Source of the DNA: JAYPWI01 sp964629575
GTDB lineage: Bacteria; Actinomycetota; Acidimicrobiia; Acidimicrobiales; Poriferisodalaceae
Assembly (NCBI GenBank): GCA_964629575.1
Contig: CAZVUM010000010.1
Location: forward strand, 1 to 64,000
DNA: 64,000 nt
Direction: 5' to 3'
In this document: positions 1-6,615 of the stretch, one piece after another
Layout: each line of letters opens with the position of its first letter
Numbering within the stretch: the first letter of the stretch is position 1
Notes under the pieces: model-generated
What the model was told of the DNA's origin: nothing
The model's input: only the letters and a program-made list of their open reading frames with translations
Database searches by the model: none
Program-made: the position numbers and the translations under genes

Positions 1-807
1 GGTCGGGCGATCGGGATCTACAGCACGGCGTCGTCGTTGGGGAACGTCATCGCGCTGGTGGCGGCAGGCCCGCTTCGGACTGCGTTCGACTCGTGGCGAT
101 GGGTGATGGTGGTCTTCGGCGTTGCAACCCTGGTGAGCGCTGGAGTCTGGGTGTGGGTCGCCCGTGTCCCTGGTGTGGCCGTGACAACCTCTGGGCCGAT
201 GCCGGCGTGGAACCTGCTGCGCGACCGCACGGTTCGGTGGGTCATGGTGTTGGCGGTCGGCGTGTTCTTCCTCGGTCACTCGGTCGGGGGATGGATGCCA
301 GACATGCTGCGCGCCCAGGGGTGGTCCGAGACGGGCGCGGCGTGGGTCGTGGCGGTGGCGATCCTGGTCGGCATCGTCGGTTCGGTCGTGCTGCCACCGC
401 TCGCCACCGATTCGCGTCGAGGTCCGATGCTGGCGGGGATCCTCTTGATCATCGCGGTGGCCGTCTGGCCGCTGCTCACCACCTCGCAGGTCGCTCACGT
501 CGCCGTTGCTCCGCTCATCGGGACCGGCCGGGTCGTCCTCGTCCCGATCGCGATGCTCATCCTCATGTCGGCGCCCTCGGTGGATGCGGCACGAATGGGT
601 GCAGCGGGTGGCCTCTTCTTCACCGCCGGCGAGATCGGTGGCGTGAGCGGGCCGTGGTTGACGGGCGTCACCCGCGACCTGGGGCCCGACTTCAGGTGCT
701 CGATCGCACTGTTGTCGTGCGTTGCGCTTCTTCTGGCGGTCGCTGCTCTGCTCGCTACCCGGCAAGGGCTACGTTCGCCCCATGTTCGAGCCGTATCGGA
801 TTCTTGA
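1..807 (+). CDS. MFS transporter, 5' end outside window
   Basis: The frame is open from the first base, so the N-terminal half lies outside the window. The 268 visible residues form about seven hydrophobic helices with short loops. A basic cytoplasmic loop (DSRRGPM) sits near residue 138, as in major facilitator permeases. The protein would be an inner-membrane secondary transporter; nothing visible identifies the substrate. Its stop lies 26 bp inside the following CoA-transferase gene, which suggests translational coupling and a carboxylate or CoA-pathway substrate. That link is inference. Confidence 0.8.
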   Translation, partial: GRAIGIYSTASSLGNVIALVAAGPLRTAFDSWRWVMVVFGVATLVSAGVWVWVARVPGVAVTTSGPMPAWNLLRDRTVRWVMVLAVGVFFLGHSVGGWMPDMLRAQGWSETGAAWVVAVAILVGIVGSVVLPPLATDSRRGPMLAGILLIIAVAVWPLLTTSQVAHVAVAPLIGTGRVVLVPIAMLILMSAPSVDAARMGAAGGLFFTAGEIGGVSGPWLTGVTRDLGPDFRCSIALLSCVALLLAVAALLATRQGLRSPHVRAVSDS

Positions 808-3163
808 TCTCAGCGACCACCGCGGCGCGATGGCGGGCAACATCCTGGGATCGCTCGGCGCTGAGGTTGTGCTCGTCGAGGGTCCGGCCGGCCGGGGTCG
901 CGACCGTGGGCCGACATCGAGCGACGGCACATCGTTGGAATGGTGGGCGCTGCGGCGTGGCGCCAAGTCGGTGGTGATCCACAACCACGCCGACCTGTTG
1001 GCGCTCGTCGCGGGCGCCGACGTTCTGGTCGAATCGCCGGATCCTGGCTTGGCGCTCGACCGCGACGAGCTCGCAGCCGTCAATCCGTCGCTCGTTCATG
1101 CGACGATCACGCCGTTCGGCAGCACGGGCCCCAAGGCGGAGTGGGCCGCGTCCGATCTGACCATCGCCGCCGCGTCGAGCCAGGCCGCGATCACCGGCGA
1201 CTCGGATCGCGCGCCAGTGAGAATCTCGGTCCCTCAGGCGTGGCTCCACGCCGGTGGCCAGGCGGCAACGGGGATCGCGCTGGCGCTCGCCGAACGGCGC
1301 TCCACCGGCCTCGGCCAGCACGTGGATGTGTCGGCCCAACAGGCGCTCATGCAGACCGCGTTTCCGGGGATTGTCACCGCCTGCAACGACTACGTAATGC
1401 CCCACAGGACGAGCGGCGGCATCCTGATCCTCAACTACCACCTGCAGTTCGTGTACCCAGCCGCGGACGGTCATGTCTCGATCACGTTGCTCTTCGGCGA
1501 CACGATCGGTCGCTTCACTCAGCGGTTGATGACGTGGGTGTTCGAGACCGGGCACTGCGACGAGGTCATCCGCGACATCGACTGGATCGACTTCGGGCTG
1601 CGGCTCTTCACCGAACCCGAGGTCGCCCCGCAGCAGCTCGAAGAGGCCAAGGCGGCCATCGGCTCTTTCACTTCGTCGATGACGCGAGCCGAACTGTTCG
1701 ACGAGGCTCAACGGCGCGAGGTGCTTCTCGCCCCGGTGCTGACACCGGGAGAGCTGGTCGGTGTGGAGCACCTCCGCGAACGGGATTTCTGGGATCGCGT
1801 CGACGACCCGCGTGTCGGACCAGTGACGGCTCCGGGTGACTGGGCCAAGCCGAGCGCACGCCCGCTCGCCCATCGCGGTCTGCCGCCCGACCTCGATCAG
1901 CACGGCGAGGAGATTCGGTTGGCCGCGCGATCGCCCTCCGTGCCAACGGACGCCCACCCCTCGCGGCAGCGACCGCTCGAAGGGCTCAAGGTGCTGGACA
2001 CCACCTGGGTCTACGCCGGTCCCTTCACGACGAGGTTGCTGGCCGACTTCGGCGCGACGGTGATCAAGGTGGAGGGCCCCCAGCGGTTCGACGCCGCTCG
2101 CTCGGGTGGTGGCGGTCTGAAGGGTGATGTGAGCCCGGATGCGTCGATCCAGTTCGGCACCCTCAACGCCGGCAAGCTCGGAGTGACCCTGGATCTCAAC
2201 GTCGAGGAGGGACGTGCTGTGATGCGCGACCTCGTCGAATGGGCGGACGTGCTCATCGAGTCGTACACGCCCGGCACGATGGACGACTGGGGCCTCGGAT
2301 ACGAGAACCTTCGAGAGATCAACCCCAGCCTCATCATGCTGTCGACCAGCCTGATGGGCCAGACCGGGCCCCTTTCGACGTTCGCAGGATTCGGGAACCT
2401 GGCCGGCGCCGTGACCGGGTTCTACGAGGTCACCGGATGGCCTGATCGAGCACCCGCCGGCCCGTTTCTCGCGTACACCGACTACATCGTGCCCAACTTC
2501 ATGGTGCCGCTTCTCTGCGCGGCGCTCGAGGAGAGGGAGCTGGTCGGCGTGGGCCAGCATCTCGACTTCGCCCAGGCCGAGGCCTCCATCCACTTCCTCA
2601 GCTCGGCCGTTCTCGAACACACGGTCAACGGCGCGGCCCGCACCCGCACTGGGAACGCCGATCCCTTCCTTGCACCGCACTCGATGTTCCGATGTTCCGG
2701 CGAGGACGAATGGGTCGCGGTCGTCTGCGAATCCGATGCGCAGTGGCGGGAGCTGACCAGCGTCCTCGACCGAGGCGATCTCGCAGATCTCACGACGACG
2801 GAACGGCTCGATCGAGAGGCAGAGATCGACGAGGTGATCGGCCGGTGGACTTCCGAGCGATCGCCGGCTGCGGTCGAGGACACGCTGCAGGCCGTCGGCG
2901 TGCCCGCACATCGCGTCCAGAACGCCGATGGGTGTTTCGCCGATCCGCAGCTCGCACATCGCGGCCACTGGATGAGGGTCGAGCACCCGATTCACGACGA
3001 GATGGTGGTCGAGGCACCCCGCTTTCAGCTCTCACGGACACCGCACGTGGTGACTCGTTCGGGCCCCACCCTCGGCGAGCACAACGATCAGGTGTTGCGC
3101 GATGTTCTCGGGTACGACGACGACCGGGTGATCGAGCTGGCAATCTCGGGAGCGATCGGGTGA
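782..3163 (+). CDS. Double-length CaiB/BaiF (family III) CoA-transferase
   Basis: Family III CoA-transferases move CoA between carboxylic acids. This 793-residue protein is two complete family III units in tandem (about 1-395 and 400-793); the usual length is about 400. Each unit starts with the typical segment (RILDLSD and LKVLDTTWVYAGP) and has its own GxGQHxD segment. At the position matching the catalytic Asp of formyl-CoA transferase, the second unit has Glu600 but the first has Gln187. The ATG at 782 is preferred over an upstream frame start at 722 because family homology begins at MFEPYRIL. The gene overlaps the MFS gene upstream, and its stop overlaps the next start (GTGA). Confidence 0.88.
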   Translation: MFEPYRILDLSDHRGAMAGNILGSLGAEVVLVEGPAGRGRDRGPTSSDGTSLEWWALRRGAKSVVIHNHADLLALVAGADVLVESPDPGLALDRDELAAVNPSLVHATITPFGSTGPKAEWAASDLTIAAASSQAAITGDSDRAPVRISVPQAWLHAGGQAATGIALALAERRSTGLGQHVDVSAQQALMQTAFPGIVTACNDYVMPHRTSGGILILNYHLQFVYPAADGHVSITLLFGDTIGRFTQRLMTWVFETGHCDEVIRDIDWIDFGLRLFTEPEVAPQQLEEAKAAIGSFTSSMTRAELFDEAQRREVLLAPVLTPGELVGVEHLRERDFWDRVDDPRVGPVTAPGDWAKPSARPLAHRGLPPDLDQHGEEIRLAARSPSVPTDAHPSRQRPLEGLKVLDTTWVYAGPFTTRLLADFGATVIKVEGPQRFDAARSGGGGLKGDVSPDASIQFGTLNAGKLGVTLDLNVEEGRAVMRDLVEWADVLIESYTPGTMDDWGLGYENLREINPSLIMLSTSLMGQTGPLSTFAGFGNLAGAVTGFYEVTGWPDRAPAGPFLAYTDYIVPNFMVPLLCAALEERELVGVGQHLDFAQAEASIHFLSSAVLEHTVNGAARTRTGNADPFLAPHSMFRCSGEDEWVAVVCESDAQWRELTSVLDRGDLADLTTTERLDREAEIDEVIGRWTSERSPAAVEDTLQAVGVPAHRVQNADGCFADPQLAHRGHWMRVEHPIHDEMVVEAPRFQLSRTPHVVTRSGPTLGEHNDQVLRDVLGYDDDRVIELAISGAIG

Positions 3164-3717
3164 CGTCGCCCGCCGAGCGTTGGGACGGGGTCTACGCCGA
3201 CGCCGCCGAACCGGGCGCGCCCGCCGACTTCGTCCTCGAGAACCCGGACGCGCTGCCCGTGTCCGGGTCGGCCGCGGACCTCGCGGGCGGCACCGGGGCA
3301 ACCGCCCTCTGGCTGGCTGAGCGCGGGCTCGACACGACGCTCGTGGAGGTTTCTGGTCGCGCTGCGGAGGTGGCCGTGACTGCCGCCGCGGAGAGGGGAA
3401 TGGAGCTACGTGTCCAGCTGCACGATCTCGAAGGGGACGAGCCGCTCGAGGGTGCGTGGGATGTGGTGGTGGTGAGCAACTTTCTTCATCGCCCGCTTCT
3501 CGCCAACCTGGTCGACCATCTCAATCCCGGTGGGCTGGCCCTGGTGCGGCTCGCGACGGTTCGCAATCTCGAACGCAACGACCGTCCGTCGCGGCGGTTC
3601 CTGATCGAAGAGGACGAGCTTTCACACCTCTGCGCGGGCCTCGAGGTGGTGACCTACGAGCAGGACTGGTTCGACAACCGCCGCGAAGCCCGCCTCGTGG
3701 CACGCCGCCAAAGTTGA
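3160..3717 (+). CDS. Class I SAM-dependent methyltransferase
   Basis: A 185-residue TehB-like protein. It carries the SAM-binding glycine motif DLAGGTGATALWLAERG near residues 35-52, an acidic strand-2 end (LVEVS), and a motif-IV-like WDVVVVSNFLHR segment. It probably methylates a small molecule; the substrate cannot be told. It starts with GTG inside the TGA of the CoA-transferase (4-bp overlap), so the two are co-translated. Its last two codons and stop (CAA AGT TGA) match the end of a repeat also found at 29.7 kb and 59.3 kb, so the native C-terminus may have been replaced. Confidence 0.8.
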   Translation: MTSPAERWDGVYADAAEPGAPADFVLENPDALPVSGSAADLAGGTGATALWLAERGLDTTLVEVSGRAAEVAVTAAAERGMELRVQLHDLEGDEPLEGAWDVVVVSNFLHRPLLANLVDHLNPGGLALVRLATVRNLERNDRPSRRFLIEEDELSHLCAGLEVVTYEQDWFDNRREARLVARRQS

Positions 3718-3726
3718 GCAACTTCA
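3709..3726. repeat. Half copy of AGTTGAGCAAC repeat (family B)
   Basis: CCAAAGTTGAGCAACTT matches one arm of the inverted repeats at 29697-29747 and 59306-59356. It carries the stop codon of the methyltransferase and runs directly into a family D repeat. Confidence 0.65.
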
Positions 3727-3728
3727 GG

Positions 3729-3780
3729 GGCGTGCCGTGGCATTCCGCAGAGGAGGGAGCGAAGCGACCGACGATTGCGG
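3729..3780 (+). repeat. 52-bp direct repeat, family D copy 1
   Basis: Starts GGCGTGCCGTGGCATTCCGC and ends GACCGACGATTGCGG. It is identical over 52 bp to the copy at 3795-3846, 14 bp downstream. An inverted, slightly diverged copy lies at 48723-48772. Confidence 0.95.
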
Positions 3781-3794
3781 GGGGAGGTTTGCTG

Positions 3795-3846
3795 GGCGTG
3801 CCGTGGCATTCCGCAGAGGAGGGAGCGAAGCGACCGACGATTGCGG
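3795..3846 (+). repeat. 52-bp direct repeat, family D copy 2
   Basis: Exact copy of 3729-3780. Its right end continues as GCGAAAG and reaches the stop codon of the convergent FKBP gene 7 bp later. Read from the FKBP side, the element begins CTTTCGCCGCAATCG just after the stop. The same arrangement follows the FmdB gene at 48.7 kb. Confidence 0.95.
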
Positions 3847-3853
3847 CGAAAGA

Positions 3854-4225
3854 TCAGCGCAGGCCGATGAGGTCGACCACGAAGATCAGGTGCTCGTCTG
3901 GACCGATCACGCCCCCGGCGCCCTGGCTTCCGTAGGCGAGGGCGGGCGGGATCACGAGCTGGCGTCGGCCGCCCACCTTCATCCCCACGACACCCTGGTC
4001 CCAGCCCGAGATGACCTGGCCGCCGCCGAGCTTGAAGGAGAAGGTCTGTCCGCGGTCCCACGATGCATCGAACTGCTCACCGGTGCGCCACGAGACGCCG
4101 ACGTAGTGCACCTCGGCCGCGTGCCCGGCGCGGGCTTGCTCGCCGTCCCCGGTGATCAGGTCGGTGATCTGGAGCTGCTTGCCCCGGGGTTCGCCCTCGG
4201 GAATCGTGACCTCTGGCTTCGTCAT
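3854..4225 (-). CDS. FKBP-type peptidyl-prolyl cis-trans isomerase
   Basis: A 123-residue single-domain FKBP that accelerates cis-trans isomerisation of Xaa-Pro bonds during folding. The domain covers about residues 28-121 and shows the family signatures VHYVGVSWRTGEQFDASWDR, GGGQVISGWDQGVVGMKVGG and the C-terminal LIFVVDLIGL strand. There is no signal peptide or membrane segment, so it is cytoplasmic. It lies 11 bp downstream of the patatin gene on the same strand and is probably the last gene of that unit. A family D repeat directly follows its stop. Confidence 0.95.
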   Translation of the reverse strand: MTKPEVTIPEGEPRGKQLQITDLITGDGEQARAGHAAEVHYVGVSWRTGEQFDASWDRGQTFSFKLGGGQVISGWDQGVVGMKVGGRRQLVIPPALAYGSQGAGGVIGPDEHLIFVVDLIGLR

Positions 4226-4236
4226 GGCTGCGCAGG

Positions 4237-5118
4237 CTATCGGCCGATGGCGGCGAGTTGGCGTGCCGCGTGCTCTGCGACCTGATCGACGATCGCGAGC
4301 CCCCGGTCTCCCGTGTTTCGTGGGAAGCCGGTGAGTGCTGCCGCGATCGACTCGTCTGGTTCGATGACGACGACCTGAGTGCCCGCCTCGCGCAGGCTGC
4401 GGACTTCGGCCGGTAGCTGGCGGCGGGCGAGGATGCGCGAGGCGCGCAGTCCCGGTCGGGTCTGCATCGAGCTCACGATCACGATGTCCGGTTGAATCTC
4501 TCCGGCGAGATGGGCGTGGCTGGCAGACGCGGTGGCGCCGTCGACGAAGAGGTGTCCGTCGATCTCCTTGGGACGGAACATGCCGGGCACAGCGCTCGAT
4601 GCCTCCAGGGCGTGCTTGGGCGTTGTGTCGCGGTTGTCACGACCGAACACCACCACCTCGCCGTCGGCGACGCGAACCGCAGGAAGCCACAGGCCGTCGG
4701 GCCACGGGAGGGTGTCGTCGACCCTCGGGAGGCGGCTGAGCGCAAGTGTCGAGAACGCGCCCCCTGGCAGGGCTCCCGCCATCACGAGGCCGGCCCGCCG
4801 CAGGTCGGTGAGGCCGCGGAGTGCCAGACGGGGCGACAGCGGCCGGAAGCGAGCGAGGCCGGTTCGCCCGGTGCCGGAGTCTTCGTGGAAGACGGCCCGC
4901 TCCTCCTCCGTCGGTGGGGTCATCACACCGGCGAGCAACTCATCGACGCTGGCGCCGGCTTTCAGCGACGTTCCGATCGCCGCTCCTGCCGATGTGCCGA
5001 CGACGAGATCGGCGTCGGCGACCCGTGTCCCGAGGCATGCTTCGAGGGCGCGGGCGACCCCGAGGTGAAAGCCCCACCCCGCTGAGCCTCCCGCGCCGAG
5101 GACGACCGCCAACTTCAT
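4237..5118 (-). CDS. Patatin-like phospholipase/esterase
   Basis: A 293-residue acyl hydrolase of the patatin family, with a Ser-Asp catalytic dyad. The glycine-rich oxyanion loop GAGGSAGWG is at residues 8-16, the nucleophile motif GTSAG at 41-45 (Ser43), and the DGA motif with the catalytic Asp at about residue 193. There is no signal peptide, so a cytoplasmic lipid acylhydrolase is expected (RssA/YchK-like size); the natural lipid is unknown. The start overlaps the end of the upstream DUF2786 gene by 4 bp, indicating an operon of DUF2786, patatin and FKBP. Confidence 0.92.
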   Translation of the reverse strand: MKLAVVLGAGGSAGWGFHLGVARALEACLGTRVADADLVVGTSAGAAIGTSLKAGASVDELLAGVMTPPTEEERAVFHEDSGTGRTGLARFRPLSPRLALRGLTDLRRAGLVMAGALPGGAFSTLALSRLPRVDDTLPWPDGLWLPAVRVADGEVVVFGRDNRDTTPKHALEASSAVPGMFRPKEIDGHLFVDGATASASHAHLAGEIQPDIVIVSSMQTRPGLRASRILARRQLPAEVRSLREAGTQVVVIEPDESIAAALTGFPRNTGDRGLAIVDQVAEHAARQLAAIGR

Positions 5119-5807
5119 CGAGGGAGCGCTCTCCTCGACCCGCGAACCGTTGGCGAGCCGATGTCGGCAGATCGGCCTGCGGCCGCCCCGGCGCTGAGGC
5201 CCGCTCCCGACGAGATCGAGGGGCGATGGTTGTGGAGGTGCGGGAAGCGTCGCCGCATCTCGTCATCGACCTCGCGGTCCATTGACGCCAGGACAGGGTG
5301 CACGCCCGGCGCCGCCTGCTGGAGGACCTCTCGATCTGCGTCGTGGAGCCGTCGCCCGACTTCGTGTGCGAAGCCGATGAGAAACGCCTGGCGGAACGAG
5401 CGCGTGCGGTTGCGGCCGAATGCGTCGACCTTGCTTCCCTCTTTGGCCATCACCATTGTCGCCTGCAGGAGCAGCGATGTGTACAGCAGCTCGACATGGG
5501 CGCGATCGGTGTCGGTGCCGATGATCGTCGCGAGCCCGTCGTGCTTGTTCCAGACAGCGCGGCATCGATTGGATGCGGCGACCGCGCCGAGGAGTGAGAA
5601 GCGGGCCGACGCATACGGGTCGCCGATCTCGATCTCTGTCGTCGCGACCCGAACTGCATCGCCGGCATCGAGCATCGCGGCGTCGATGGCGTGTTGGGTC
5701 ATCAGCGCCTGGGCCTTCGCGGCGAAGGCCATGGCTTCTGCTTCGTAGGGGGTGGCCTCGGCTTTGGCGGTGAGCCGCCGGATCTTGTCGAGGATGTCCG
5801 ATGTCAT
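5115..5807 (-). CDS. DUF2786 domain protein
   Basis: A 230-residue protein. Residues about 5-45 (ILDKIRRLTAKAEAT, then EAMAFAAKAQALMTQHAI) match the DUF2786 helical motif. The middle region has the LLGAVAASNRCRAVW and VELLYTSLLLQATMVMAKEG segments common in actinobacterial members. Phage and plasmid homologues are known, but the biochemical function is not established. The C-terminal 30 residues are low-complexity Ala/Gly/Arg-rich. It overlaps the patatin gene by 4 bp, so the two are translated together. Confidence 0.85.
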   Translation of the reverse strand: MTSDILDKIRRLTAKAEATPYEAEAMAFAAKAQALMTQHAIDAAMLDAGDAVRVATTEIEIGDPYASARFSLLGAVAASNRCRAVWNKHDGLATIIGTDTDRAHVELLYTSLLLQATMVMAKEGSKVDAFGRNRTRSFRQAFLIGFAHEVGRRLHDADREVLQQAAPGVHPVLASMDREVDDEMRRRFPHLHNHRPSISSGAGLSAGAAAGRSADIGSPTVRGSRRALPR

Positions 5808-5863
5808 TGAGGGGTCTCCCGAGTTGGAGTGTCTCGGGGAAGTCCGTGAAGTATGCCGAGGAT

Positions 5864-6484
5864 TCAGCCCGCCGGCTCCCGCGGAATGAGATCGAGCGCG
5901 AAGGGCAGATGCGCGACGAGCTCGTCGACAGTCGGAAATGGCAGATCCGGATGGTGGGTGCAGAGGTCGACCATGCCGTGAATCCAGGTGTGTACCTGCG
6001 TCGACACGAAGAAGGCGTCGCGGCCGTCGCTGTTGGCGTTGAGCATCTCGGCGACCACATCGACCAGCAGCCCGAACGCGGCCATCGCCGTCTCGCCCTT
6101 GCGCTCCTCGACTGGAAGGTCGTTGGAGAAGATGACGCGGTACATGCCTGGCTCGGCCGTCGCGAACTCCACGTAGCGCTGGCCCATGATCGTGAACCGT
6201 TCGAAGGGATCGGGCTCGGTCACGGGATCGACGGAGAGAGCAGAGGTGAACTCGCGCCAGCAGTGATCGATCGCCGCACGCATCAGGGCGAGATGATCAT
6301 CGAAGTGGCGGTAGACGGCCGTGGGGCTCACGCCGGCGCGCGCCGCGACCGCGCGCAAGCTGACCTTGTCGATCGATCCGTGTTCGGCCAGTAGCTCGGA
6401 GGCGGCGTCGAGCAAGTCCGCGCGCAGGCGATCGCCCTGGCCGCGCGGGTTGCGGGTGCGCTCGGTGGAGGTTGTGACGCTCAT
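5864..6484 (-). CDS. TetR/AcrR family transcriptional regulator
   Basis: A 206-residue repressor-type protein. The N-terminal helix-turn-helix (about residues 15-60) contains LLDAASELLAEHGSIDKVS and ARAGVSPTAVYRHFDDH, typical of TetR. The C-terminal two thirds is a helical ligand-binding domain. The ATG at 6484 is chosen because an upstream frame start (6559) would put coding sequence across the operator repeats and lacks homology. It is divergent from the MMPL transporter, and three copies of a 14-bp near-palindrome lie between them. It therefore probably represses itself and the MMPL-carotenoid oxygenase pair; that role is inference. Confidence 0.92.
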   Translation of the reverse strand: MSVTTSTERTRNPRGQGDRLRADLLDAASELLAEHGSIDKVSLRAVAARAGVSPTAVYRHFDDHLALMRAAIDHCWREFTSALSVDPVTEPDPFERFTIMGQRYVEFATAEPGMYRVIFSNDLPVEERKGETAMAAFGLLVDVVAEMLNANSDGRDAFFVSTQVHTWIHGMVDLCTHHPDLPFPTVDELVAHLPFALDLIPREPAG

Positions 6485-6499
6485 CACAGTGAATATATC

Positions 6500-6559
6500 T
6501 TGACAGCCGTGAGTGTACAGGCGTAAATATACGAACGTTCCTGAGTTGACAGGCGTCAA
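6500..6559. promoter_or_regulatory. Three-copy operator for the divergent TetR/MMPL promoters
   Basis: Three related 14-mers: TTGACAGCCGTGAG (6500-6513), TGTACAGGCGTAAA (6514-6527) and TTGACAGGCGTCAA (6546-6559). The last is a perfect inverted repeat TTGAC-N4-GTCAA. The first two are 14 bp apart and the third follows 32 bp later. AT-rich stretches (ATATAT, AAATATA) between them could be the -10 regions. Binding by the adjacent TetR is inferred from position. Confidence 0.7.
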
Positions 6560-6615
6560 CCCTGTGGCTCGTGAACCTGCCGCTCGCCCTCGTTCCCTGC
6601 CTGGAGATCTCTGCC

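Noticed and set aside
755..2995. A 746-codon minus-strand frame
   Set aside because: It is antisense to the CoA-transferase. High-GC codon bias opens such frames, and no domain is recognisable.
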